Positions 1-12,000 of a DNA stretch of 64,000 nt are shown here, in pieces. The notes beneath the pieces are model-generated. The model saw only the letters and a list, made by a program, of their open reading frames with translations, was not told the origin of the DNA and ran no database searches. The stretch comes from Ilyonectria destructans (taxonomy: Eukaryota > Ascomycota > Sordariomycetes > Hypocreales > Nectriaceae). The first letter of the stretch is position 1. The number at the start of each line of letters is the position of its first letter. A program made the position numbers and the translations under genes. The DNA is taken from contig JAHEWK010000010.1 in assembly GCA_020740775.1 (NCBI GenBank), positions 992,001-1,056,000 on the forward strand. The letters are read 5' to 3'.

Positions 1-310
1 GCCTCGCCTCTTTCGCTCACTCAGTTGCGTTAGTTGATATGTAGTTGATAAGTTGCCGTACCTAGCTACCTACCGAGTGAAGGGCAAATGTGCCCAATTC
101 TAGTGGGGTCTACCTGCTAACTTATCTCTTGAAGGCCCCGGCGTCTAGCGTAGGTCTGGGCCAATTCGGCCAGTGGGGCCCGCCCGGGTCATCACCGGCA
201 GATCCCGCTCGAGCTCCGAGCAGGCGAATTTTCCTCGTCTTGCTTCATCAGACGCCCATCACCACGACGCCAAACAGCAATTGAGCTTGCCACCAGCTCT
301 AAAAGTCGAG
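1..310. other. Upstream region of MRP51
   Basis: No gene is supportable here. An open frame continues upstream of the chosen MRP51 start to position 173, but that extension reads as low-complexity leader. The stretch presumably holds the promoter and 5' leader of MRP51. No clear TATA element was recognised. Confidence 0.5.
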
Positions 311-1747
311 ATGGGGGGCCGAACCGTGTCGCCCGGAGGGGCGCTGCTGAGATCATCTCGTCTGTTCTCAGTTCCCAAGCCCCTACCCGAGCCATCAGCC
401 ACGAATCTGCACATCAGCAACCACAAGTCCCCGACCATGACACGACAATACCCTCAGTACCAGTCCATCACCTCACCCCTCTCCTCGCGCGAGAAGGGTG
501 ACTGGGGCTTCAAGCGACCGCTCCCTCTCAAGTCCACCATGACGACATCAACCCCCCTGATCCGTGTCAAGCAGGTCGACTCCATCGAGAACGTCACCGA
601 CTTCGCGTCAGCTGCAGACCACTCGTTGTCCCTCGAGAAGTTCCATGAGCTTGGTGTTGCCGTCTCCATTCCCAAGGGTAACGAGCGAGGAGCCACGCCG
701 GCTCGTTCCGACCACTGGCGCAAATCGGTCTTCGAGGAGGATATGGATTTCACTGTCTCCCGCGAAGGCAGGGCCGGTGACAAGCGATGGAAGTTCAATG
801 GACCCTGGTTAGCCAGGATGGCCGAGGGAGACTTCCTTGAGTACCTGGAGAAGAAAGTGCGACCTAAGCGTGCTCAGTTCCGACGCCTTCTCAAGGATAA
901 GCTCGCTGCCGACCAGACGGCGCATCAGGCCACGATTGCCAAGGATCAGGGCAAGCCAGCGCCTCCCACCATCCACCCCAGTGATATTACAGAGCAGGAG
1001 TTCACCAACTACGTACGGTCCCTACGCAGCGACCGCGCGACCCTCTATGGGCTAGTTTCCAAATTCCTGGACCTGGCTCCGCTAGGCCAGCCTGTTGGCA
1101 TCATCCAGACCTTCTTGTCAACGGGCGACAATGCTGCCGCCGAGAGCCCTTACGGAAAGTCTGGGCCGCCTCCCAGTCATCCCTCTGCCGGTATCAGCTA
1201 CCTGCGGACTGGTTCGTACATGGAGAACCACCCAGTCTACGGTCCTCAAGGACGACATACACCCGTCATGTCACGAGTCGTGTATCCCAGATCTGGGCCT
1301 GCTCCTGCCAAGTTGGGTGTTGGCGGTTTCGTTGCCGATGCCCCCGCTGGTGACAACGAGTTTAACATGAGACTCAGTCGCACCCGGATTGCTCACAACA
1401 AGAAGATGCTTGCTGGCATCCAACATCTGGACACCAACACCTATGGTGGTGCCAAGGCTTACGTGGATCCCCAGTCCGCGAGCATCGACCCCAGCGGCAA
1501 GGTCGTGCTGCAACTCCGGGAGGCTGACCCTGAGTCTCAGCTCATCGCCAAGGAGTACCAGGGTCGAGAGCATGTGTACGTTGAGCAGCAGCGATCTGCC
1601 CCCAAGCAGCAGACTCGCTCCGAGGCCGATCCCTGGAGAGTGGGCCGTGTTACCGATGAGATTCTTGGAGATGCTGTCCCGGCTTCCCAGGAAGGGAAGG
1701 ATGTCGTGGGCAGCTCCAGCAGCTATGGCCTTAATCGACAGCAATGA
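311..1747 (+). CDS. MRP51: Mitochondrial small-subunit ribosomal protein Mrp51 (bS1m-type)
   Basis: Single-exon gene of 478 codons. The protein matches the fungal MRP51 family: an N-terminus rich in Arg/Ser without acids (MGGRTVSPGGALLRSSRLFS), suitable as a mitochondrial presequence; a core with the GDWGFKRPLP and DHWRKSVFEED segments; then a GISYLRTGSY block and a C-terminal region with NTYGGAKAYV. In yeast Mrp51 is a component of the mitochondrial 37S subunit and affects translation of the COX2 and COX3 mRNAs. I chose the ATG at 311 rather than the in-frame ATG at 173, because family members begin with an xGRxVSPGxALLRSSR-like sequence directly after the Met; the upstream 46 codons look like leader. 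No intron signal interrupts the frame. Its neighbour on the same strand, 404 bp downstream, is cytosolic ribosomal protein S17, which is transcribed separately. Confidence 0.9.
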   Translation: MGGRTVSPGGALLRSSRLFSVPKPLPEPSATNLHISNHKSPTMTRQYPQYQSITSPLSSREKGDWGFKRPLPLKSTMTTSTPLIRVKQVDSIENVTDFASAADHSLSLEKFHELGVAVSIPKGNERGATPARSDHWRKSVFEEDMDFTVSREGRAGDKRWKFNGPWLARMAEGDFLEYLEKKVRPKRAQFRRLLKDKLAADQTAHQATIAKDQGKPAPPTIHPSDITEQEFTNYVRSLRSDRATLYGLVSKFLDLAPLGQPVGIIQTFLSTGDNAAAESPYGKSGPPPSHPSAGISYLRTGSYMENHPVYGPQGRHTPVMSRVVYPRSGPAPAKLGVGGFVADAPAGDNEFNMRLSRTRIAHNKKMLAGIQHLDTNTYGGAKAYVDPQSASIDPSGKVVLQLREADPESQLIAKEYQGREHVYVEQQRSAPKQQTRSEADPWRVGRVTDEILGDAVPASQEGKDVVGSSSSYGLNRQQ

Positions 1748-2001
1748 GTGACGCGTTCAAGTCGACATGATTAGGCTTGGCGCGGTTGTATATCGATAGC
1801 ATCCATCTTCTGTACTAGAGGAACCCTGTACCAAACTGTACAAGTAGAATTGAAAGCAAAAATTAACTTGGGAATTCCCTGATTGAAGACTCCCTCTGGT
1901 CCTGCTCCGACAAGCCAATTTCTCGTTTCTTCATTCTTATCGTCCATTTACACTGAGATATTGGTTGATAGAAGCATTGGGGCCGGGGCGGATATCTCGG
2001 T

Positions 2002-2007
2002 CACGTG
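2002..2007. promoter_or_regulatory. CACGTG E-box upstream of RPS17
   Basis: Perfect palindrome CACGTG, 145 bp upstream of the S17 start codon. bHLH factors such as Cbf1-type proteins bind this sequence, and E-boxes are found in ribosomal-protein promoters of several ascomycetes. Function here is inferred only from position. Confidence 0.35.
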
Positions 2008-2034
2008 GGACATCATGTGCGCGAAAATTCCGTG

Positions 2035-2042
2035 CCCTAACC
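2035..2042 (+). promoter_or_regulatory. Telomere-like CCCTAACC box upstream of RPS17
   Basis: CCCTAACC lies 110 bp upstream of the S17 start codon. TTAGGG/CCCTAA boxes bound by Tbf1-type proteins are known in ribosomal-protein promoters of several fungi. The assignment is by sequence similarity and position only. Confidence 0.35.
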
Positions 2043-2151
2043 GTTTGTGCCCCCCACCACTCAACACCAAATTTGTAGACTTTGGCGCATTTTCACGAGC
2101 GACTCTTTCACAACCCATCACCCCCCCGATCACCAGTTCAATACCGCCAAA

Positions 2152-2718
2152 ATGGGTCGCGTCCGCACCAAGACTGTCAAGAAGTCCGCCAAGGTCATCA
2201 TTGAGCGGTACTACCCCAAGCTTACCCTCGACTTCGAGACCAACAAGCGCATCTGCGATGAGATCGCCATCATCGCCTCCAAGCGCCTGCGCAACAAGGT
2301 TAGCAGCACCAGCTCGACGAACAAGACGGATTGCAGAAAACTGACCTGGGGGAATATTGCAGATTGCTGGTTACACCACCCATCTCATGAAGCGTATTCA
2401 GCGTGGTCCCGTCCGCGGTATCTCCTTCAAGCTTCAGGAGGAGGAGCGTGAGCGCAAGGATCAGTACGTTCCCGAGGTTTCCGCTCTCGACTTCACCCAG
2501 AACTCCGAGAGCGGCCAGCTCGACGTCGACGGCGAGACCAAGGACCTCCTCAAGCACCTTGGCGTAAGTGCAACCCGAAGTACTGTACCACTGAGACCAC
2601 ATACTGACTTGATACACAGTTCGACTCTATCCCCGTCAACGTTGTTCAGGTCTCCCAGACCCAGGTCCCCGAGCGTGGCCAGCGACGCTTCGGCGACCGT
2701 CCCCCTCGCCGGGATTAA
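2152..2718 (+). CDS. RPS17: 40S ribosomal protein S17 (eS17)
   Basis: Three exons, 2152-2298, 2363-2563 and 2620-2718, giving 148 aa. Intron 1 (2299-2362) has donor GTTAGC and acceptor TGCAG; intron 2 (2564-2619) has donor GTAAGT and acceptor CACAG. The spliced protein begins [20 protein letters not shown], continues through the invariant [21 protein letters not shown] junction and [22 protein letters not shown], and ends in a basic [13 protein letters not shown] tail. This is eS17 over its full length, a component of the beak/head region of the cytosolic small ribosomal subunit. Each exon on its own looks like a different short protein, so an unspliced reading is misleading. The gene is convergent with Rtr1, whose stop lies about 370 bp downstream. 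Confidence 0.97.
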
Positions 2719-3088
2719 AAAACGATTTTGGGAACATGGGTGTATGGCATTTTACGGGGTTTTATTACTTGGCGTCTTAGGACAGTGAGTGCATAGGTCT
2801 CAAAGAAAGATCTTCCAACCCCCAAGGTGTCGCTGATTCTCTGGAGAAATCCAGAGATGACGCTTGATTGCCATTTTTACCTCCTTCCTCTGCTGTGAAT
2901 GTGACCTTGAATACGGCCAGTTCGGATCTCAGGGGAGACTTGGCGTGCTGCGCCCGATCGACCACGCCTATATGAGCAACGACGATGCCTTATTGTTCCC
3001 TTGGGTATCTTGATCCATTGTCCCTCGAAATGCTACCTATGAATTACCAACCAATTCAACGCCGATTTTTATGACACGAAACTATGGG
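2719..3088. other. Convergent 3' spacer, RPS17 / RTR1
   Basis: A 370-bp tail-to-tail spacer with T-rich stretches just after the S17 stop. No gene or clear structural element was seen. Confidence 0.6.
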
Positions 3089-3910
3089 TTACGCCGCTTT
3101 CTTCTCTGCACTCGTTATGAGCTTGCTCTTGTAACCCTCCACAACCAAATGATCGTCGTCATCGTAAACCTCTGGCGCATCCGTCGTAGCTGGGGCCTCG
3201 ACGTCCTTATCCGTGAGCTTCTCTTGGAGTATGACTTTGACCTTCTTTTGGGCTGAGAGCCTGGGTTCTCCACGCTCCAGCGCCAGAGCGGCTGTGTCTC
3301 GCGCAGCTTTCAGCTGGTCCTCCAATTTCATTTCACCCAGCTTGCGCGCGATACGGTCGGCCTCCGTCTCACCGGATCTATCCTCGTCAAGCAGCTCGAT
3401 CTCGATGTCAGGGATGCCGGCCCTCTCCCAGGCAGCGGTCTCGTTCAGCTGGACCTTGACGTACAGCGCCCGCCGAGCACACTTTTGCGAGCACCACATC
3501 TCGAGGTCCTTGCGCTTCACAATGTCCCCGTTGCTGGTGATCTTCCATTCACCCCCCGGGCCCATCTGCCTTCGCGGCCGCCCGCATAGTGTATATCCGC
3601 AAAGCTCGTTGACGTTGCGCTCGACGATGAGGTCGTCGTAGTCTGAAGGCTGGAAGAGGCGCACATGGGACTTGAAGTCGGCCACGTCAGAAGGAGCCGG
3701 ATCAGCCGCACTATGGGGAGCGCCGCGGAGGACGGGGTATTCGGAGAGGAGGATCAGGCTGTCGAGAATCTGCGCTTCGAGGTCCTTGCGGTGCTGCAGG
3801 ATGTTGGCATGCTGGATAGCGAGCTCCCTGGGATCGACGGCGGGTTCCTTTTCGTTAGCAGCAGGCTTCTTGAGGATGCCCTTTGGGGGCTGCTTGGTGT
3901 TGGCTGCCAT
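3089..3910 (-). CDS. RTR1: RNA polymerase II CTD phosphatase Rtr1/RPAP2 family
   Basis: Intronless, 273 aa from the ATG at 3910. The protein has an N-terminal PPKGILKKP motif and a helical segment. The diagnostic RTR1-type zinc finger follows: Cys104-x4-Cys109 (LCGYTLCGRP), then MWCSQKCARRALYVKVQL with Cys140-x3-Cys144. The C-terminus is charged. Rtr1/RPAP2 proteins dephosphorylate Ser5 of the RNA polymerase II C-terminal domain and help import the polymerase; human RPAP2 is larger, while fungal members are about this size. An in-frame ATG 11 codons upstream (3943) is possible, but the ATG at 3910 sits in a near-ideal CACCATGG context and gives the N-terminus seen in relatives. The gene shares a 1.4-kb divergent upstream region with BBC1. 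Whether the protein is a phosphatase or mainly a polymerase-binding factor has been debated for the family. Confidence 0.92.
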   Translation of the reverse strand: MAANTKQPPKGILKKPAANEKEPAVDPRELAIQHANILQHRKDLEAQILDSLILLSEYPVLRGAPHSAADPAPSDVADFKSHVRLFQPSDYDDLIVERNVNELCGYTLCGRPRRQMGPGGEWKITSNGDIVKRKDLEMWCSQKCARRALYVKVQLNETAAWERAGIPDIEIELLDEDRSGETEADRIARKLGEMKLEDQLKAARDTAALALERGEPRLSAQKKVKVILQEKLTDKDVEAPATTDAPEVYDDDDHLVVEGYKSKLITSAEKKAA

Positions 3911-5288
3911 GGTGGGCAGCAGCTCAAGATCAGGTGCCTGCATTGTTGGTTGTTGTTGATGTTGTTGGAGAGAATGGTAATGAGAACAAGGACGAAGACC
4001 CCGCCGCCACTAATATTGGTAAGATGATGGAAGTGACAGTAAAAGGCAAGCCACACGCCACATTGAGGGGATGATCAAGCCACCCCGTGGCGCACCTACC
4101 AGACGGCGGGCCAACAATCGGCTTGTGCTGTGTCTCCAAAACACGCACGAGTGCTTTTAGCTGCGACGGTGGGTGACCCTGTGTGCCAGGGTACATAGCT
4201 GTTGGCATGCTCGAAAGCATACCGCAGTTGCCACCCGGCGCTTTTGGCAGTCCGGAGCCCCGAAAAGAGAAGGTACATGCGGGATGCAGGAGGCATGATG
4301 ATCCCCCGTGCCTCCCGGAGAGCTCAGTTCTCGTCGCATGGGACATCGGGAGTCATTGAGTCATAGTTGCACACCAGATATGAGTCGACCTTGCTTAATT
4401 GACGGCGGCCTACTTAATTATAGAACCAGGCAACCGGGGCTTGTGAAGCAGGCCCCTACTGGCGTTCCTTATGCTCGACCAGGTGTTTGAAAGGTGCGCT
4501 TGGTGCTCCTGCCCCAGGTTTAGTCTGGCCGACTTTGGCGCCTCAGGTCCTTCCCAGGCGACAACCACGCAGCAACCAAAACGAACCTAAAGCTGCCTTA
4601 TGCGAGACACGGCTCTAACATGGCACAGCTGCGTAACTTACAATCCTCTCGGGCCTTTTGCTTTCCTCTTAATGACCATCCTCCAGTATTGTAATCATTC
4701 TGCACCTCGTCAACCCGCCCTCTATCCTCATCTCGTCCGCTGCGAGCCAGAGATCTGCGGCTCATCCTCGGTAGGCACAGCCTAATAGCACTCTGCCCGC
4801 GCCCCCTCGGAAGACGGATCCAGCGCAACCAGCGCAACCTGAGGTGGTAGGTACCCTGCCTTACACTTATTACCCGTGGGATGGAGTGACGGATGGGCTC
4901 AACGCGCTGACGTCGACACACCCACGCCCCCAGCCAGCAGGACGATCCGCTAAACCACCACAGCCTCCTTTCGCCTCCGCGCAGTTCTGTCCTCACTTGC
5001 ATTCTCTTTTATGCTGGCGCCTGCTCGCGGATTATCCATCTCGTCCCCCCCTCTCTTGATCCGCCGCGACGTCTCCAGCCAACATCCTTCTCCCCTCCCC
5101 GCCGCCTCCCGCCTCGCCTCATCCGACGGGCTGACGACGCCCCTGTCGTGCCCCACATCCAAGCAAGCAAGCGAGCGAGCTGTCGACCTCCTCCACCTCC
5201 AGACGCCCCGAGCAGCTTTGATCCGGCCTCGGGCAGACTTGTCCTGCAAGAGAGCTTCCCACGCCCACGGCATTCGCCTTCATTCACC
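3911..5288. other. Divergent upstream region, RTR1 / BBC1
   Basis: A 1.4-kb head-to-head intergenic region. The last 250 bp before BBC1 are strongly C/T-rich (repeated CCTCC/CTCGCC) and look like a leader. Open frames on both strands lack family resemblance and are treated as chance. Confidence 0.55.
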
Positions 5289-8200
5289 ATGGCGTCGCCA
5301 TTCAGGGTCAAGGCCATCTACGACTATTCGTCGCCCCACGAGGACGACCTCAACTTTGGAACTGGCCAAATCATCACCGTGACCGATGAGGAAGACGCCG
5401 ACTGGTATAGCGGGGAATACCTCGGCGACGATGGTGTCAAGCATGAGGGCATCTTCCCCCGCAACTTTGTCGAGAAGTTCGAGCCCACCGCGCCCCCGAG
5501 GCCGTCGCGCACCCGTACCAAGAAGGAGCCCGAACCTGCTCATCCCGCCGACGATGCCACTGATCCTCCCCCACCGCCACCTGCGCAACAAGAGGCCCCT
5601 CCTGTCCCCGAGCCCGAGCCTGAAATTGAGGAAGTCTACAAGCCCGTCCAAACACCTGTTGTACCCGAACCGGTAGCTCCGGCAGCTCCGGAACCCATAC
5701 CATCGAAGCCCGTCGAGTCCATTCCTGTTCCCGCACCCCCTCCTGCTGCCCCGAGGACGGTTGAAGCCCCTGTTGCTGTCCCAGCTCCTGCTCCCGCCCC
5801 AGCTCCAGCTCCTGCTCCCGCTCCCGCTCCAGCTCCTGTTGCTGCTCCTGCTGCTCCCAAGCCTAAGCCTGGGCCTCCTCCCGTCTCCGAGAAACCTACA
5901 AGAAACTCGTTCAAGGATCGCATTGCCGCATTTAATAAACCCGCAGCGCCTCCAGTTGCCCCCTTCAAGCCGAGTGGTCTGACTGGGCCTACGGGGGGCT
6001 TCATAAGGAAGCCTTTCGTTGCCCCTCCACCGAGTCGAAACGCCTATATCCCTCCTCCGCAACAGGCTCCAACGGCTAAAGTCTACCGACGTGATGAGGA
6101 CCCCGAGATCAGGGAGAGGGAGGTTGAGAACCAGGGACAGGCAGAGAGGGCTGGCCTGGCACCAACGGAATCTCAAGAAGACGGTGGCGAAGACCAGCCG
6201 AAGCCTACAAGCCTCAAGGAACGCATTGCTCTATTGCAGAAGCAACAAATGGAACAGGCAAATCGACATGCCGATGCAGCTTCCAAGAAGGAGAAGCCTA
6301 AACGACCCCAGAAGAAGCGGGAGAGTATTGGTCACGCCGAAGCTCTGGTCGAGGCTGAGGAACCCTCTCCGCCACCTGCCGCTCCTCTGGAGCGCCGGGA
6401 TACTGAAGAGACAGGAACAAGAACCTCTACCGATGAACCCCTACCCCCACGCATGCCTCCCCCTCCCCGTCGCAAGTCCTCCAAGGGACCCGCGGTGGAG
6501 CCCGTCCATGATGGCAACGAGGCAGATATGTCTGGAGCTGGCGATACGACCGAGGGTAATGATGACTTGACGGAGCGAGACGATAGCGACCCCGTCTCTC
6601 GACGTGCCTCTCGAGTACCCACTCTACCCATACAACCTGTCGCTGCTGCTCCACCACAACCGAAAGACGAGAGTGGCGACGAGGCAGCAGAAGATGATGA
6701 AGACGTTGACCCCGAAGTCAGGCGCAAGGAGGAGCTCAGGGCGAGAATGGCCAAGATGAGCGGCGGCATGGGTTTCCATGGCATGTTTGGCGGGCCAATG
6801 CCCCCTGCTCCACCACCCAAGAAGAAGAAGGCTCCCAAGGCTGAGCAATCGCCCGTTGGCGAAGATGCTGAGGAAATGTCTCCCTCTTCTCGTGCCCCTC
6901 CTCCTATCCCGACTATGATGGCTCTTCCGGGCATGGGAGGTCCCAGGAAGTCTGAGGAGGCTACACGACCAGGCGACGAGGCCGAACAAGCTTCTCGACC
7001 CCCGCCACCTCCAATCCCATCTCTTCCTCCCCGAGCAGTCGAGGATGAGCAGGATGACGACGACGAAGACGAAGCGACCACCCCCGCACCTATGAGCGCC
7101 CCAGCGAGTATGTATCACTGTATTCTGGTCAGTTCCGAGCTCGCTAACGGGTGACCTAGTTCCCTCCCGAGATGCCGTAGTTCCTCCAATTCCCGGTGGT
7201 CGGCCAGTGCCACCTCCTGTGCCCTCTGAAGGTAAGTGCAGATATACTGCGTTAATGCTTATAACTAACAGTCGCATCAGCCCGGCCACCACCTCCACCA
7301 CCTCCTGCTGATATGAAGTCCCAAACGGAGGGATCCGAGTCTGATGACGAGCTCTCCAGCCGAGACCGAAATGACGACAGCACCATCGAGCAGTCGTCTG
7401 CAGTTACCAGGTCTCCTCCTATGCCACCGCCGCCTGTACAACCCCCAAGCCTGCCCGTTCGATCTCCATCCATGTCAGTCGACCGCGACGGGTTTAACCC
7501 CGCGTCTCCCACCACTACGCTGAACAAGCGCCTCAGCCGCCCACCACCTCCAATCCCTGGATCTGCACCAGTTCCCCCTCCTGCGCAAAGTCGGCCACCT
7601 CCCCCACCTCCCCCGGGAGGACTCCGCCGACAGTCCACGGCAGACACCCCAACGCCGACTCCTTCAAGACCGCCACAGGCCGGCGAGGAAGAGGATGAGG
7701 AGGTCACTGAGTATGAGGGTGACTACGACACTGATATTGCCTCTTCGGCCCCCCACAAGGACGCTCTGAAAGCCCATGCCCGGGACTCGAGTCTCGAGGA
7801 GAACTCGCTGAAGTCTCCCACCACAGATGCTCCTCCTATTTTACCACCCCTGGTTCCGACGGCAGCAGCTCCGAGAGCTGTTCCGCCTCCAGTTCCACCA
7901 CCAGTTCCTACTCAGCCTCCCCCTTCAGACACGCGAAGGTCTGTTGACGTGCCTCGGGTGGCTCCTCCGCCTCCGCCTCCGCCCCCTACAAACCTCGCTT
8001 CCCCTCAACTTGATGAAGACTACGACCCTTACAACTACTCGGCGGCAACTACTCCTGGAGCCTTCTCGCATAGGACTCCCATGATCGAGGAGGAGGAAAT
8101 GTTCCCAGGATCCCCATCGCAGGCTTCTCCTCTTGATCGGAGACCCCCTCCGCCAGCTGCTGCTGGTCGTGGCCGGCAGTCGCTTGATGTGTCAAGGGCG

Positions 8201-9016
8201 GGCAGGCGATCAGTCGATATGCACCGACCCTCGATGGAGTCGGGCTTCATTGCCAACGACATTGACCTAGCGGTGCAGAGCGGCTGGTGGAAACAAACGA
8301 ACCAGGTGCCCCCTGTTCTCCAAGGCCGCAAGGATATCTTCTTCGAGAGCGAGGAGACGACATCCACCAACGGCGGACAGAAGACCACCATCACACGCGA
8401 GGTCTTCGTCTTATACCAGGATTACTCGCAAACGTTCCTCACAGTCCGCTACGATCCCTACAACCCTTCTGACGTCAACGTCGAGCAACGCCACGAGCCG
8501 CCACCACGACCCCTTCGCCAGGACCAGATGGAGGAGTTTTACGAGCGGTTCGGCCGCCTTATCTCGAACGCCGTTACAGCCAAGAAGGAAACCGTTGTTG
8601 GTGACGGCACGCCGCAGGGCCTCGTTTTCGAGTTGCTGAGCCCCTTCAAGGATGCACTGGCGCCCATTGGTACCCGTGCCTACGGCGCCCTCGTATACTC
8701 CAATATGGCCAATGCCTCGACGCAACAGAACGACATGATTCGGCCTGGTGACATCCTGACCATCCGCAACGCCCGCTTCCAAGGCAAACACGGTCCCATG
8801 CATGCCAAGTACTCCGTCGAAGTAGGCAAGCCAGATCACGTTGCCATCGTATCCGAGTGGGACGGCACCAAGAAGAAGGTGCGTGCGTGGGAACAGGGAC
8901 GCGAGAGCAAAAAGGTCAAGGTTGAGAGCTTCAAGCTCGACGATCTGCGGAGCGGCGAGGTCAAGATTTGGCGCGTTATGCCACGAAGCTGGGTTGGCTG
9001 GAACAGCCAGCCCTAG
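5289..9016 (+). CDS. BBC1: SH3 domain, proline-rich endocytic protein Bbc1/Mti1
   Basis: Three exons, 5289-7107, 7160-7231 and 7281-9016, encoding 1208 aa. Residues 1-65 are an SH3 domain with the AIYDY, ADWYSGEY and GIFPRNFV signatures. A long low-complexity region follows, with an alternating Ala-Pro tract (residues about 165-190), two KDRIAxF/KERIALLQ blocks, many polyproline stretches and acidic patches. The last 300 residues are folded (VQSGWWKQ through SWVGWNSQP), matching the C-terminal domain shared by Bbc1 and Aim3. Yeast Bbc1 is recruited to cortical actin patches, binds type I myosins and restrains Las17/WASP activation of Arp2/3 during endocytosis. The start ATG has an ideal CACCATGG context; the frame upstream to 5148 is leader. 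Introns (7108-7159 and 7232-7280) have GTATGT and GTAAGT donors and CTAAC branch sites, and joining restores one frame of proline-rich sequence. Confidence 0.92.
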
Positions 9017-12000
9017 TGTTGCTGGGGGATTTATACGAGTACTATGATGGGGATAATACCGTGGATCTCACCCGGAAGCCTGATGTTGTGGGATAGGAAG
9101 CGGTAGAAGAGCTGGAAGGGAGACCGAGGAAGAGGAAGAGGAAAGGGGAGAGGATTTAGTTGCAAGCAGTTCGATTCAGTAGGTTACGTTATTGATCGAT
9201 ATGTCTTTTCTACTCGTTTCCCTCGTTTTTTTCTACGTCCTATAGACCTGTCTATTCGCCGAAGCAAGCTTCTCAAGGCCCTGGCACGACTCACAATGAT
9301 AAAACAATCTGTGCATTGTTGGCGGTATCCCTCGTCACGAACTTGCCCCTTTTTTTGGTATAGCACTACCAAATTGCTGCATCTTCCCAACCCAGCCGCT
9401 TTCTATCTGGCATTTCTTCTAAACACTAATTTTACAATACTCTATTAATGTTATATCGCTACAACCCTCACTAAGGTGCCTAGACCTTATCCACTCTGTT
9501 ATGGCGACCTCACAAATACGGGCCTCGAGTTCTTACGCGCTACAGTAACAATAATCTTTTTCACGGCGTGCTACCTGTGATTCACGTACTGTAATCACGT
9601 AAACATGGCTTCTTACCTTGATATTCTGCATTATGTCATTGAAGTAATGCCCGAAGCTATATGATCATCACAGCCCGCTCTCCATTGTGCCCGCGGCTAG
9701 AGGATCGACAAGATCTCCGACGGTGAAAGAAAACGCAATGATTAGTTTCGACCGAGTGACGTCGCGACACATGAGGCCGATTTCGGTGCTGAGTTCCAGG
9801 CAGAGGTGTTGAGATCATCCATCACTATCAAGGAGAGAAGAGAGGGGAAGACCAACTACCGGACGGTGGTAGGATTGGTGACAGTACGTCGTTGGGCTTT
9901 TTGTGTGGCATGATGGATTGGACTCGCGGTGAGGGGATGAGGTGAGGGGATGAGGCGAGGAGGTGGTGGACGAGAGGCCAGGAAGTCGCGAGGCGTTTGG
10001 CGAACAGCAGAGCCGGTTCGGCAGCCAGCTCATTAGATGAAGCGAGTCTCGTGACTGTGACTGTGAAGGTGGGACGACAGGACATGTGAAGTCAGGTCAC
10101 CCAACTAGGCGCTTCAGAACCAGGATATTTTCTGGCTTGCTAGCGGTTGACCCGCTCCGGCCAGGTATTACCGGATTGCTTCACCTGTAATCGCGGAACC
10201 GCGGCGGCAGGCTAATGAGTGGCAACGGAGAATTCGTTTGGTCCACATTTGATATCGCTGGAGTCGTTGTGCAGACGGGGGCGAAGGCGGGTATTCAATT
10301 TAGTTAGGCACCAAGAGCGTGGGGGAAAGCGGAAAATGCAGGAGGAGACCGAATCGTAAGCTGGCGCCCATTCGGGTCGACGCCTATTGATCCGTTCCTT
10401 TCTCTGGAGAGCATCTTGAGGCATTGGCGTCGTCATTGCCGTTGGAGCTCCTCCTCGTCCCCCATACACTTCGTGGCTAGGGCCTGATGGCTGGCCGTTG
10501 TTTGCGCGACCCGCCGCTGGCCGAACCGCGCTTGGATTCTTAGGTCGCCAGATAGAGTCAGGCCTGCAGGCCAAGACGGGATAGAGTGAGGCGGCAGCTA
10601 TTGCTTGGAGCTAGATGCCTTTGGAGCTTGTTACTGAGGAAGCACACGGGCCAGTCGTGTTGTCAACGGCGATGAATTGCGAGGCATAGCATTAAGCCAC
10701 CCACGCTGTGGCAAGTGACTGGAACGCAATCTTCAAGGAGAATGCAGACATCGTCATGAGACCAGCGCGGATATTGTGCTGCGGCATAATGATGCCTGAG
10801 ATTTCCTAGGCGTGTCGTTCCAGCGCAGTAGCAACCGCACCGCATTGCATCAAGAACCAGCATTGGGTCTCGGGTAGGTGCAGCGAAGGACGCCCAAGGA
10901 CGCCCGAGGAGAAAGATCGCCCACACCACGGGACGCGAAATTTCTGACCGAAGATGACCTGGAGTGAGATATTGGGGGTTTCCAGATCGAGGCTTGCCAA
11001 GTTGGTGGCTGCGAGAAGCTTGATGGTGGTGACACGACGTATCAGTTGGCGGCACGTGGGGAGACAAGGGACGAAACAAAGTGGAGTGGATTCAATCAGA
11101 GGTTTCTTTGATAATCAGGCACCGAGTCACAAGGCCAGAGGTTTACCAATCTACTGGCTTACTTCCTCGAGGTCTCGGAACAAGTCTGTCGCTTGCCATA
11201 TGGCAATCAGGCACAGGTACGGATTACCGAGGCGAGCTCTTGCCAAGCAGGCTAAGTCGCCTGGGATGCTGAGTCTTGAGAACCCTGCGATTATCCGGAA
11301 ACTCTCCCTCGACCCCAGACAAAGGAGCAAGGGGCATGTTCTGGAAGGAAAAAGGCGCAACGTGTGGCAGCAGAATTATATCGACGGTGACGATTGGCTG
11401 CGCGGGCGAGCCGGAGTCTGGAGGAGGGCCGAAAAGACTGGGGGAGGGCGAATAAGAGGTCGACACATGCGTCACGGGCTGCAACGTGATGGGTTGCTTC
11501 GACGTCTAGTTTCGGCTAGATGTACATGGTGTACATGGTCAGCTTTTGTGGTGGGTGTGAAAAGTTGAGTAGAGATGCAGGCTAAAACACTTGGTGTAGC
11601 TGCCGTGTGCTTGTTTGGGTGGCATCTTGCGTGGAAGCGACGGTAGTACAAGACATGTGCAGGAGTATCCAAGGATGCTTGAACATCCCGCGCGCAGTTA
11701 CCTCTGCCTAGGTGCATGATGCATGTGAACGGGTTTGAGTGAGATGCAGTGCAGCTTCATCAACGCCACCGGTTGGAGCGCCGATTTCCGGGGGAGAAGT
11801 TGATCGGCGATGAGGAGAGAAGAGGCACAGAGAGTGCGAATGAATGTGACTGTGGCTTGGGCGAGGGTGTGAAAAGCTAAACGGATAACTTCCTGTCGAT
11901 GTCGGGCCTCATTACACCTAGTGTTGGTGGCTTTAGATTCCCAAGGACATGATTCACGGCAATTGGATCAGGGCGATTAGCTGACGCATCCCGTACATCG

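Larger units (their letters stand above)
1748..2151. other. MRP51 3' region and RPS17 promoter
   Basis: A 404-bp spacer holding the MRP51 3' end and the S17 promoter. It contains a CACGTG E-box, a CCCTAACC box (both listed separately) and a pyrimidine/A-rich leader just before the S17 start codon. No ORF in it is convincing. Confidence 0.6.

Noticed and set aside
10954..11568. 204-codon plus-strand open frame in the gene-poor region
   Set aside because: Highly basic, no hydrophobic core pattern, no recognisable motif.
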